From the NCBI RefSeq assembly GCF_036850765.1, contig NC_089493.1, forward strand, positions 12,277,632 through 12,341,631: a DNA stretch of 64,000 nucleotides. The letters are read 5' to 3'. Shown in pieces: positions 11,416 to 22,699 of this stretch (position 1 is its first letter; each line of letters starts with the position of its first letter). The DNA is from Saccopteryx bilineata. Taxonomy: Eukaryota > Chordata > Mammalia > Chiroptera > Emballonuridae. The translations under genes were made by a program, and so were the position numbers. Under the pieces are notes generated by a model, which was not told the origin of the DNA, ran no database searches, and was given only the letters and a program-made list of their open reading frames with translations.

Positions 11416-11841
11416 GAGAAAGATTTTTTTTTTTTTTTTTTTTGCATTTTTCTGAAGCTGGAAACAGGGAGAGACAGTCAGACAGACACCCGCATGCGCC
11501 CGACCGGGATCCACCCGGCACGCCCACCATGGGGCTGTGCTCTGCCCACCAGGGGGCGATGCTCTGCCCATCCTGGGCGTTGCCATGTTGCGACCAGAGC
11601 CACTCTAGCGCCTGAGGCAGAGGCCACAGAGCCATCCCCAGCGCCCAGGCCATCTTTGCTCCAATGGAGCCACGCTGCGGGAGGGGAAGAGAGAGACAGA
11701 GAGGAAGGCGTGGCGGAGGGGTGGAGAAGCAAATGGGCGCTTCTCCTGTGTGCCCTGGCCGGGAATCGGACCCGGGTCCTCTGCACGCTAGGCCGACGCT
11801 CTACCGCTGAGCCAACCGGCCAGGGCGAGAAAGATTTTTTT
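11416..11841 (-). repeat. Long tRNA-derived bat SINE (form B)
   Basis: A minus-strand copy occupies 11431-11826. The poly(T) tail is at the left (after 11424), the tRNA-like head at the right ends in ggccagggc, and 15-bp duplications gagaaagattttttt flank it (11416-11430 and 11827-11841). At 11543-11561 it contains tgcccaccagggggcgatg, a near-consensus CTCF core. It lies in the last TRIP11 intron. Overlapping open frames on both strands (up to 130 codons) are SINE sequence. Confidence 0.94.
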
Positions 11842-12295
11842 CCCTGTGAAAATCTAAATGTTAAGCTCAATATATAATATTTATAAGAGTAGTTTAATGA
11901 AGTGGCTCACACACCCAAGAACATTAGAAAGTGTTCTTATATGCTGAAAGATCTGCTGAGCAGCGAATGGTTTGGTAGTATGCCAGTTTGTGTCTATATT
12001 TTTTATTCTACTAGCTTATAAGGTTATATTTATTCATATCCCCTATATTAGCATGCAGTAAAATTTCTTGAGTTGAAATTTAAGTACGTCCTGTAGACTA
12101 TAGATTCCTTATTGTTAGGTCTCCTTTTTTAGCCCCTGAAATCTTTATCTTTTAATTTAGGCTACTGTTATTCGCTATTTGGACTGTAAAGGTACATGCT
12201 ACTATGTACTCGTAAGTTTATAGCAAATGACAGATACTGAAATTTAGATAAAATATTAAATAACATTCTGAAATTTTAAAAACTTCCTTAGTAAT

Positions 12296-12510
12296 TTATT
12301 GATTGATTTTAGAGAGAGAGAGGAAAGGGGAGAGAAAGAAAAGAAAAGAAAGAGAAAGAGAAAGGGAGGAAGGGAAGGGAAGGGGAAACATCGATTTGTA
12401 GTTCCACTTATTTATGCATTCATTGACTCTTGTGTGCCCTAACTGGGGATCAAACCCACAACCTTGGCGTATTGAGATGACGCTCTAACAACTGAGTTAC
12501 CTGGCCAGGG
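12296..12510 (-). repeat. Short Ves-like tRNA-derived SINE (form C)
   Basis: On the minus strand this reads as a tRNA-derived SINE beginning ccctggccaggtaactcag, with a B-box-like 'ggtttgatcccc', a body ending near 'aaatcgatgtttcccc', and a long purine-rich tail (12310-12388). This matches the classical short Ves layout. Target duplications are not clear. Confidence 0.85.
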
Positions 12511-13295
12511 AGTGCTTAGTTGTTGAGACAGTTATATTTTCCTCAACCTTTTTAGAAAGAGAAAGGGGTAAAATTTGTTGTTTAGATAAATGGTTTGGCT
12601 GCTAGATTTAGTGAAAAGTTTTCACTTTAACAGATGTAGACTGTATAAAAAACACTTTTTCTTGTCACACCAGGTTGTAGCATCTTAAAGATTCCAGAAT
12701 TCATTATGGCAGTGTCTCCCTCTCTTTCCCCTTCTCCCCTCTCAGTCCCCTTCCTTGCCTTCTCCCTCTTTCCTTCTCTCCCCAAGTCAGTTATCAAGCC
12801 CTGTGCCCAACCTGATTTGTATTCATCAGAGACAAAAGCCACTGATGTTCTGAGTTGATCCAGGGTTTGCATGAAAAAAGTAATAATAGTAAGTTGAGTC
12901 TTTAACCGTGGATTTGGAAGTGTATGGCTAGGATCAGAGCTTACAAAATAGCTCTTTCAGAATTTGTGGAGCTGTCCTTCACAGTCAAGTCCAGCGTTAG
13001 GACCGAGGTGCTCAGTGATGGGTGGAGCTGGTGAATTTATCGTGCTTGCCTTGTTTTGGAGGCCTTTTACTTGAGTCTCCCATCGCTGGAGGGGGTGCCT
13101 TCAAGGGGCTGCTTGTCTCTTAGCAAGGAAGTTAGTGGTCTTGGGAAAATAAAGCAGAATTCTGTTCACCAAGACATTAGGGCATAAACTAAATACCTGT
13201 TCCAATAAGAACCAATTGTTCAGCCTAACTTTATAGAGAAATAATTTAATTGAGAATTGTTTTCAAACCTGTGAATGTAAAAGATGATCAGGTAA

Positions 13296-13575
13296 CACTG
13301 ATTTTCAAACAGTGTGCTGTGGCACCCTGGTGCGCCACAAGTTTAAATGTGCAACACCTGACTGTTCAGTCAAGGCCTGAGCTCTTTTCCCTTAGATTGT
13401 CAAATAAAAAAATAGCTATAGCCAACACAACAATAGCCATCTGGTGGAATGATCAATATTAAACCCTTTTTTTTTTTTTAGTCAGATCAGCAAAAAATCT
13501 ATTTTTTTGGTGTACTGCAGAATTTTAGTGATTAGTTCATGTGTGCCATGAGATGGAAAAGGTTGAAAATCACTG
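13296..13575. mobile_element. Non-autonomous hAT (nhAT) MITE
   Basis: The left end cactgattttcaaacagtgt and the reverse complement of the right end cagtgattttcaaccttttc form inverted termini with hAT-like CAGTG starts. There is no coding capacity. The 8-bp flanks (tcaggtaa and cggtaata) share a 'ggtaa' core but are not a clean duplication. The element is about 280 bp and lies in the last TRIP11 intron. Confidence 0.7.
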
Positions 13576-13744
13576 CGGTAATATAATGCACGTAATGTTT
13601 TTCTTTTAGTAAATTAATATAAATATGATTGTTATGGTAATATGGGTGCCAGTTTTTTTTTATTATTGCCATAGTTATTTGGGGAAAACCGAGTTCTCAA
13701 GTCCTTTATCTTTCAGAAGGGTAGAGGGTTTGCCTTGTAACTTA

Positions 13745-14270
13745 GAGAACACCTTTTAAAAAGCTGTTGCAGTATGGGAGGTAAAAAAAATACTTCTACC
13801 TTCTAAGTTCTGGCTGGGCTAAAAGTCAAATGAACAGAGACAGGTTAATGGGAGAAAGTCACATTCTAACATCTGTGCCTGGGGAATTCACATACGCATG
13901 AAAATGGCAGACAGGCATACTGGGTAGAGAGGGGATTCCGCACAGCGGAGAAAGGGGACGATGTAGGGTCTGCGATTGCACACTGGGAACGGCTGCGTGC
14001 AGGGAGCTGACGGCGTGCAGAGCACATGGCGGCAGAGGCTTGCTTGGCGACTGAGACACACTGGGACGGGCGCGGGGTGCAGGCCCCTGCCCGCAGCCCC
14101 GTTTCCGTACTCAGTTCAGATGCGGCCGTGAAGCCAGCACTCTAAGATTTCCGTACTGCAGCCAGTCTTTCCCTCTAGTCTCTGGGGCGGGAAGGAGGGA
14201 GGCTTAAAAGTTCTTTCTGAATCTTAATTACCAGCTTAAAAGCCAGTATCCTAAAAGAACTTTTGTTCTC
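13745..14270 (+). repeat. Interspersed repeat, copy 1 of a pair (second at 28385)
   Basis: This block and 28385-28885 share, in the same order, a 'ccttctaa.ttct' start, 'gctgggcta', 'acagagacag.ttaa', 'ggaattcaca', 'tactcagttcaaattcag'-like wording, 'gtctttccctct' and 'aattaccagcttaaaa'. They are diverged copies of one dispersed element in the same orientation, 14.6 kb apart. The family is not identified; LTR or internal ERV sequence is possible. The middle of this copy is GC-rich (13930-14100). Confidence 0.65.
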
Positions 14271-14559
14271 CTTCAATAGCAAATGAAGTGTATTGTTGTA
14301 TAGCCTGTATTTAAATATAAAGCAATTTTAACGCGTTTACTGAAGTATTAGCTGTACATTCCAATAGTCTTCTCTCCCCTTTTCCTTCTCTAGTCTTGTT
14401 CTTTCACCTTATATTTCATAGACCCTGCTTATCAGATCCAGAAGCCAACAGTGTATGAATTAAATCTGTTTAGAGGCCAAGTCTGGGAACCTAAAACACG
14501 AGTATAGTGTTGGTTAAATAACATATGGGAGACTAAATAGTTCCTGTTTTGTCATCTAG

Positions 14560-14780
14560 ATACAACAGAAGCCAGGTCTGGCAGAAGGACAGATTTGAGT
14601 CCGTTCTTGGCTCCCCGCTCCGCGGCTGTGCCTCTGATTAACCCAGCTGGACTTGGACATGGTGGGCCAGGGCATCTTCTTTTGAAACCCATTGCAGACG
14701 TGTTGCCCACATTCACACCATTGCCAGTGTCGCCTGACAACAGTGCTGGAGTTGTGCTGAAGGACCTTTTGAAGCAATAG
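14560..14780 (+). CDS. TRIP11: TRIP11 terminal coding exon, C-terminus of GMAP-210
   Basis: The exon follows acceptor ...gtcatctag at 14559. The first two bases complete an Asp codon, then 72 codons are followed by TAG at 14778-14780. The product ends [16 protein letters not shown], the conserved C-terminal end of human GMAP-210, and contains [18 protein letters not shown] and [19 protein letters not shown]. The five exons total 677 coding bases before the stop, about the last 226 residues of a protein of about 1980. GMAP-210 (thyroid receptor-interacting protein 11) tethers membranes at the cis-Golgi and binds IFT20; loss in humans causes achondrogenesis 1A. Exon order, phase and identity leave little doubt. 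Confidence 0.96.
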
Positions 14781-14955
14781 ATGACTCTCACACCAGAGAC
14801 GACATACCTGTATCGCACTTTAAAGAACCATGAACACTACGTGTATGTACTTTATCACAAAGTGGCCTTTCGGGAAAAGTTATATATTTGTTTGCGATTG
14901 TACTTTCTCTAAATTTAATAAAAATATTCTTAATGCTTTTAGAAATTGCAGGTGT
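14781..14955 (+). other. TRIP11: TRIP11 3' UTR with proximal poly(A) signal
   Basis: An AATAAA lies at 14917-14922, about 140 bases after the stop, in an AT-rich setting, so a short 3' UTR ending near 14940 is plausible. Human TRIP11 is remembered to have a longer 3' UTR, so the transcript may run on to further signals at 16517 or 17882. No transcript evidence is available here. Confidence 0.6.
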
Positions 14956-16540
14956 TGCAGGAGGAAGTATTTGCTATATTATTGCTTTTTTTCCTTTTTC
15001 CTTCTCTGATAGGCTAGAAACATTTGATTTTTTTAACTTACAGAAATGAGTAAAACAAAAAGAGACACAAAAACTACTCATAGCTACATAACAGCTTTTT
15101 ATATCCTTCTCTGATTTTTAGTCTCATTTAAGCTGGTAGAGACTTATGGTTTGTCTCTTAAAGATAATCAAGAGATTTACCAAAAAAAGAAAGGAAAGAG
15201 GAAAATAATAGTAGTGGCTTATCTGTATGGTGCAGAAGATTGATGTGAAGTGTATGGGAGTCCCCTGTTGGGGACTGTGTGTTGTCCCTGGAGGACCAAG
15301 GTGTCCAGAGGTAGAGTGGATGTGTGTTGGTTCCATGCAATTTTCTCACATGTAGATCCACGTGACCCACCACTACAGTCCAGGCGCACCAGGGCCCTCA
15401 TGCTGCCTTCATACCCACAGCCGCCTCCTTCCCAGCCCTCCCTCAGCCTCTGGCGGCCACGGACTGCTCTCCAGTTCTGCGATTTTGTCATTTCAAGAAT
15501 GCTGTATAAATGGAATCATACAGGATGTAACCCTTTGAGATGGACTTTTCTCAGCACAATGCCCTTGAGATCCACTTAAATTGTTGCATGAATCAACAGT
15601 TCTCTTGTCAGGTACATACTATCAATATATGATTTGGTTTTAAGAGCTAAGATATCTCTTTAAAAGTATCATCATAAAATGAATTGTTTTCTTACGCACA
15701 ACTTTCATATAAGTGTTAAATCTACAGCTGCATTGACAGAACTGTAATGATCAATAATATCACTCAATGTGACAGCTCCTGCCTTGGTCAGAAATGGCGC
15801 TAGGAGGGGTACATCAGTCCGGGACCGTCCGTTCTCATCTCCGGGGTCACAGAGGGCAGTGAAATCTCTTCGGCAACACCAGCACCAGGTGTTTGGAATT
15901 TAAGAATAAGGGAGGATTTCCTTAATTTTTTAGAAACCTACCGTAAACACCCCTGACTTGGAAATTAATCAGGAAGTTCATGTTTGTATTAGTTGTTGAA
16001 GTTGTATATTTAAAGACATTTCTTGCAGATTTTGTAAATTTCAAGATGCCTTTAAAATAGAAACATCTGTACAACAAGGAAAGGTGGAAATGATACTAAT
16101 CCAAATATATAAATAGTCCTGGCCCCAGCCAGGGCTAAATTTGATTATTTGTAAATTTTGCTGTGATTAACTGTATACATTCTACTGTATTTAGAAGATT
16201 GGAAGTCTTTATGTGTTGATGGGTAAAACTGGTTTTTCTGAAGAATTTAGTGACTGAGACATTGCTGCTTCACAACTTCCTGTCCCTTTAGCTAATTTAT
16301 TTACGTTGCCAGTCTTTAGTTGGTATACTTTAAAGGAAGTTGTCAGACCAGTTCTATATTAGAACTATCAAACTGCCTCCTCTCTCTTTTGCTCATTATT
16401 TCTCTTATGAAATTATTACCCTTGGATTTTATATGATCCTTTCAAAGATACTTTCACTGGCCAACCTAAATTATTTGCTGCTTGCCATTGAAGGTTTTTT
16501 AGTGTGGAGCACCCAAAATAAAAGTTTCTAAGTTAAAAAA
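14956..16540 (+). other. Possible extended TRIP11 3' UTR with distal poly(A) signal
   Basis: The stretch contains an L1-like fragment (15430-15600) and otherwise unique AT-rich sequence. It ends in a textbook signal AATAAA at 16517-16522, followed 12 bases later by an A-run (16535-16543). This could be the distal end of TRIP11 mRNA or an unrelated retroposed 3' end. No open frame of interest is present; the 109-codon frame at 15250 overlaps the L1-like part. Confidence 0.4.
15430..15600 (-). repeat. Old L1 fragment, antisense
   Basis: The wording 'tataaatggaatcataca', 'gagatggacttttctcagca' and 'caatgcccttgagatccac' is the plus-strand appearance of an antisense L1 3' region, also seen at 32640 and 57080. 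It is short and truncated. Confidence 0.6.
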
Positions 16541-18265
16541 AAAGACACTTGATCTTTCATTTTGGAGAAATAGAAAATGCAAAAAATTTTTCTCTTTTAA
16601 TATAAAACTTAAAATTTAAGTCATGGGTACTTAAATAGCATGTCATTGTATTTTAAATGCCTTTTATGACACTTTAAGTATTTCCTTTTCTATTCAAAAC
16701 AGCCTGTTCCCCTTTAGAGTCTAACATAAGCTTGAAAGGTGGATTGCATATCCAAAACATCACAGCATGACCTTACTTGGCTGCGATCTGGTTAAGTATG
16801 TGGCCTCGAACTGAAGCTGTAGTGCCCACCGTTTCAGTTCCATCATCATTGAAACTGTACGCGCTGGTATGCATACTAAGTGTTTGTTGATCTAAACCAG
16901 ACATAACTCATCTACTTTTCTGAAACTCAGTTGTGTCAGAGATGAGCCATCTGCTCATGGGTCTCAGTAACCATAGTGATGAAGCATGTAATTGTAATGT
17001 CAGCAATAGGACGTCGCGAACATTTTACTGCAATATTTTAACTGTAGTAATTTTACTGTTTACTCTTCTGCAGACTTACTAGAATTTGTGGCTGAATTTT
17101 GCTTTAGTTGCCACAGTTTTTCACAACATTCCTAATGGTTTTCAACTGCTATTAATAGAAAACCTAGCCAGACACTGAATTTGATTTCAGTACAGTTCTG
17201 TATCATGGTTGTTTGAGTTTCAGTTCCTGCTATTATTGATGTAAAAGAAAAAAAATTGAGGAAAAGAAATGACTTCCTTAAAACCAGCAATTAAAATATT
17301 AAATACTCCCCCTTGCAAATAAAGCCTCCTGTTTATTTTAATGGTTATTTTAACCTTTTAATAGTTCATCCAAAGGAGGAAAATGTCTCTAAATATTTCA
17401 TCAGTAGGTGGAAAATAAACTGTCCTCAGGCACAGGGGGTTGATGAGAATTCGTTAGAAACTGCTATTATGCATCAAACCTACAGCATTTGAACTTGATT
17501 TCTAAAGCTAATGAAGTTTTTCCTATATCAAAGTAGTAAAAATGTCTTCCATCAAAAAATGTAATTTTGTAAATATCAAGTCAGTGATACTTGATATTTA
17601 TTTTATATATTCCTATGGAAAAGGTAATGGCACTTTTAATGTTCCGACATTTGTGATTATTTGCCAGTGTTTACTTTTTAACTTATTAAGGTTTCTGTCC
17701 AAGTTGTCTTTTGATTTCTAGAGACATAACCCAGTGTGGGAAATTTACAGCCCAACTGTAATACTGGGTCGTGTTTTATAGCACTAAAGTCAATGCATTT
17801 CTGAATTTCTCAGGAGCACTGCAAGGCAAAAAATACTCCAAATGAAAATGATGTATGTGAGTTGGCAATGTCTTCATCCACAATAAAAAAAAAGATTTTT
17901 TAGCAAACAGCTGCTGACTTTTTCTTTAGAAGGGGAGAAATGACTTACACATGTTGTTTATAGCAGCAGTTGACCCACTACGGAAGCTCATGTCTTCAAG
18001 TGTGCGCCGGATGTCTGCTGTGAGGGTACCTCGAGCCTCGATGTTCAGTATGAACGACCGCATAGATGCTTCACCTAAGATAACGTGTGGAAGAGGATCC
18101 CTCAGACAGCCTTTTTTATTCCAGTTCAGAGGTGATTTTATGCATCATGGGGCCCTTGCTGTTTCTGCGAGATAATCAGTCATGTCTGCATTCTTTCTTA
18201 AGATGTGGACCTTGAATACTATTCACTGTTCATGTGATGGCAGTATTGGAAGGAACATGGCTTTT
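16541..18265. other. Intergenic, no gene seen
   Basis: AT-rich unique-looking sequence. I see no exon, RNA gene or clear repeat. An AATAAA followed by an A-run lies at 17882-17893, which could be a further distal poly(A) site or chance. Short frames such as 17951-18175 have no recognisable domain. Confidence 0.5.
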
Positions 18266-18435
18266 AAAGTTGAGAGGTAGATTGGTTAGACCCTTTCTGT
18301 GTGACCTTGAACAAAACTACTTTGACTCTGGGGCTGATTTTTCTCATCTCTGAAACAACCAATATAGTAAACCTCTGGGGTTGTAAGGATCAAAGGACAC
18401 ATTCATTCAGAGTCTTTGTTAAATGAATAAATGTG
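18265..18435 (+). repeat. MIR fragment
   Basis: Contains MIR core wording 'gtgaccttgaacaaaactac', 'ctcatctctgaaa' and 'gttgtaaggatcaaagga', typical of the conserved MIR core and 3' end. Diverged; no flanking duplications. Confidence 0.7.
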
Positions 18436-21400
18436 CCACTTGTAGAAATGCTTTGTAAAAATCTCTATTTCTATACAGCTGTCAGAGTTGAGATTACTGC
18501 CAAAAGGTGGATAAGTAGGTCGATGTGGGCTTGTTACGGAAGCCAAGAATTGTTGCGAGGAGGTCGGGAGAGGTCACAAGTGTGGAGTGCTTGCTGCCTG
18601 GTGAGATCAGCTCTGAGGAGACTCCCCGGCTGTAAGGACCGGAGAGTTGTTGGCTTTGACGTAGAGCAGCGTTGGTGGAATTGTGGGAGGAGAAGCCGTA
18701 TTCCTAAGATGCGCGATTGGAGATAGTATGTGTAGACCAGGCTTCTGAGAAGTTAGACTGTGAGGGGGAAGAAGGTATCAGAAGGAGAGAGAAGTGGGGT
18801 GGAGGGAGAGTTGGATTCCGCTGGGAAGCTCACGCGTGGCGAGAGTGGAGAGAAGGGGTCCCGAGAAGGGAGATCTGCTAGAATCTGAACATGGAGGGAT
18901 TGGCCTTCGATAGAAGATTCCCTTTATTGGCACAGGTGTGTTGGGAGAGAGGGTGATGTGGAGAGCAGGTGGATTTAGGTGGAGGGAAGTTGTGGGAATT
19001 TTCTCCTGTGAGATTGGCAGGGGGATTTATGGGCTAAAACCGAGGGCCCGGGGAGGGTCTGAGGCTTGAGAAATTCACAATTAAGTGGGAGAGCCGGACT
19101 TACGTCCACATGACCAGAGTGTGAGAAAGGCTGCGAAGCCCTGACTCGCCCAGCAGACGGATGGGAGGAGGGTGTGGTTGTTCCAGGAAGCACCCTGTGA
19201 GCACTCGCAGAGGAAGCAAGCTAGCGAATGTAACGTCGGGCAGCGCTTGCCCTGACCAATTCTAACGAAAGACAAAACGTTAGTAACCTGAACTTGTTTT
19301 CCTGTCCTTGAGGCTAGGTCATGTGAAAGTATGACATGATTGAAGGTTTTACAGCTTGTTATTGTCATAATTTAATACATCCAGTAATTGAATGATCCTT
19401 GATAAATACACAGTATTTGTTCTGGAGATAAAGAAAAATTCAAGAATGTTAGTAAGTGGATCACTTAAGGCAAATGTTTGAACCCTTAAGTTTGTTTTCT
19501 GCCTTGGCTACTACTGTGCATCCAAATTTTAGCCCTTCTGGGTTAAGAAATTAATAATTTGCACTACGATGGTATTTTAACTGTGATGATTTTCAGCTGT
19601 TACTGTTTTCTGTGAGTACTCTCCTTTCAGCTCTAACATTCTTTGACTTTAGTGAACTACTTCTGAGCCTCAAAAATTAAATCTCAGTGACTGAAAATAT
19701 TTGTAAACTTAATGTAAGAGTTTGGTAAAGTTGTGTCCTAGACCTCCTAGGACTGTTAAAAATGTAAGATACATTATTCTTTTCTGTAAAATATAAGGCA
19801 TTTAAGTGTGGAAGGACATTGCACTGTGAGATGTTTTCCTCTAAGAATGGTGGATCAATGTATATTCTTGAATGAATACATTCAAGGGGCAAGGTCCACT
19901 CCAGATTGGTAAAGGGAAACACGATTTCTTCTAAAGAAAAGATTGGAAGCAAAGTAACATGAATTTGTTTCAGGTTGCCTTCCATTTAGGTCTATTTAAA
20001 GAACCATGGTGTCTTCTGTGAGTTCATACATACATTAATCCCTTTATAAAAGGAATTTTCAGGCAATCTCCCTGAATAGAAATGGGGTGGTGATGATAAA
20101 GGTACAAATTCTAGACTAATGAGGTTTTGTGTTTTTTTTAAACATAGATGGAATTTGTGGTCTTTGAAAACTTTTGGAATCATTTCAAACTCATCCTCCT
20201 AAAGCATTAGGCGTGCCTCGTGCCTGCAAGCGTGCAGCTAGATTCGTCTAGTTATGTGCGTTCAGCCCGTGTTGCTCTCTCTGGGGCTGCGTTTGGTAGC
20301 TGCAGCTCCTGTGTTGAAAATAGTGATGAGAAACACTGATTCTCCACAAAATTGCTACTTGAGAAATTGACTTCCATTCTTTTGTTTTCACTCCTAATTT
20401 TTCCCTTGAAACATTAGCTTTCCTTGGTGAAAAGTAATGTTACTTCTACTGTCATCCTTTAATTAGTGTATGTCATATATTTCAATCATTCAAGAATAGA
20501 CAATATAGGTATTAGGAGCAATGGACATCTGGCCATGGCAGTGTGAAGAGGTCAGCCAGTCCTCCCTGCGAAAAAAGTGAGTATAAAACCAAAATGGTCA
20601 AAAACAACCATTTGGGGGTTCTGGTAATTGCTTTTGCACGCAAGCAACCGAAAATCATTGATTTTTGAAAAAGTTCTAGAGCTTCAGGTAAGAACCACTG
20701 ACTGGAGTCCGTAGCCTTCCTGCCTGGGTCTCACCCAGCCCCGCAAGCATCCCGGCTTCTCCAGCACCAAGCCAATCAAACATCCACTTTGTTGTTTCGG
20801 GGTGAACTCCATTGAGGTGGGAGGGGGCTGTGCAAAAACTTGACCCTTCATCAGTTAAAAGGGGTGAACCAGGAAAGAAACGTGGAGAAAACTCAGTTTT
20901 GCTAGCCTCAGGTTGTAATTCCAGGTGAAGCAAGTGGCTGACCAGGGGACATTTAATAAGGAGACCCTGGAACAGAGAAAGCCATGAAGGGTCCTGGCTA
21001 ATGGCAAGAACTGACCCAGGCACAGGGGAGAACCAAGCAGCCCAGCAGGAAGGAGAGCCTCAGCCAACATGAGCCTGGCCTGTGAGTATTTCCCAGTCTG
21101 CACCCAGATCCATCGGCAATGCGTGGAAGCCACGTGGGCTCTAGGTGTCAGCGCCTCCTGCTGACCATGAAGCCGTGCAGCAGCGACCTCTGGGAAGCCG
21201 TAGTAAAAGATTCAAATGAGAATAGAACAGCAGAGACATCAGCAGCCACTGGTCTCGTGTGGGGAAGACAGAGTCCTCAGTTTAAAATCCAAATCTCAAA
21301 ACTCAGAAAAATACATCAGAATCAACAATGGCTACACTACATATAATCTGAATTGTCCAGATTCCAACCAACCACTATGAGTAATGAATTCAAAGAAGAA

Positions 21401-22250
21401 ATTTGACTCATACTCAGGGAAAAAACAGTCAAAAGACGCCTAACAACTCAGGATTAGCAACTCATTTCAGCCTCCTACCGCCTCCTACTTTCTCTTTTTA
21501 TTTTGGAGGCATTTTCACATAACACGTCCTAACACTGTAACAAGGAGCAGCCAGTGTTACTTTTTGTAGGACAAATAGAGATGATCAAATAACGTATGCC
21601 TCTCCTGTTCCTGAATTCTCTAGGAATGTGGTTTAAATTCAATATCCTATCCAGACACACAGAGATCCTTACATGGTCTCCTATACTTGGTGTAAAATCT
21701 TTTCTTTAATGCTATATGATAATTGTACATATTTTTTTATTTTTATTGGGTGAAATTAAAAGTTGATGGCATGACATTGTTTCCTCTAGTTTTTGAGGTG
21801 TTGATTTTACTGGTCTGGTAAATGCAGGAATCTGGGGATCCACTATTGTATGCGGATTGTGAACAGAAAATGCGGTGTCATGCTATTATAAGGTTATATT
21901 AATTATATTAACTTTGCCCCAAACCTCAATACATATTGAGTGTCAGAAAACTGACAACGAAACAGAGGTGGCTACAGAGGATGCCATTCGCTATTTTCCC
22001 AAGTGCAGCTCTGGGCCTCCGAGGCAGAGTGTGCTGGCTGGCCAAAAGTCTTTTTGATAGTAGATTTAAAATATAATCATATTTTACACATGATTATATA
22101 TTAAAACCACAAGTTAAAACGATTTGTACAAAAAGCCCAGGTGTTTTCATGATGCACTGAGTTTCCTGAGAATTCCAAGTATGTGCAGAAAATCCCGACC
22201 TCCTTGAACACGTTGGTTGCAGGAAGTACAGTTAGAGACCACATGTAATA
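18436..22250. other. Intergenic, mixed old sequence, no gene seen
   Basis: 18530-19080 is G-rich and purine-biased on the plus strand. 20660-21430 has the look of an old retroelement (A-rich, with broken short frames) but I cannot name it. The 115-codon minus frame at 20676-21023 and the others here lack domains, splice context or recognisable similarity, so I do not call genes. Confidence 0.45.
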
Positions 22251-22254
22251 GGAG

Positions 22255-22400
22255 CAGCGATCCTGGGGTAAAGCACAAAACCCTTATTCCAGTCCCTGTC
22301 TGCCTACAATGATATGGCCTCGGGTACATTAGTCACTCTGGGCCTTAGTTTTCACATCTGTAAAACTGGGTCACAGTAAGTGATTTATAAGGTTCAGGAC
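22255..22400 (+). repeat. MIR fragment
   Basis: The MIR-like words 'cactctgggccttagttttc' and 'acatctgtaaaactgggtca' identify a diverged MIR piece in sense orientation. Confidence 0.7.
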
Positions 22401-22519
22401 TCAGTCACCTCCCCCAGGCAACGTCCCTTTTTAACATTCCCAAGGCTGGGCAGGCACCTCCTTGTGCTCTCCCTTGGCCTGTGCACTACTTGGCTCAGTG
22501 ACTCACGGTAAAAATCAGA

Positions 22520-22690
22520 GAGAGAACGTTTCCTAACCTTTATGGAGGCCCTACTGTGCGTAGGCTCCTGCTAGGTGCCTATGAACGCTATTTTCTTTGC
22601 AACACATCCTGATGTTATTTTTGCCCCCATTTCACAGCTGAAAACACAAAGCTCAGCAAGGGTAAAAACTTGCTTAGGGTGCTGTATTTG
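22520..22690 (-). repeat. MIR or related old SINE fragment
   Basis: The wording around 'ttatggaggccctactgtg' and 'cccatttcacagctgaaaac' resembles a MIR in the other orientation from the copy at 22255. Diverged. Confidence 0.5.
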
Positions 22691-22699
22691 TCAGGGTTC

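Noticed and set aside
11478..11877. Open frames of about 130 codons on both strands (also at 25842, 38737, 43385, 48232, 54586)
   Set aside because: Each coincides with a copy of the long tRNA-derived SINE; similar peptides recur at every copy.
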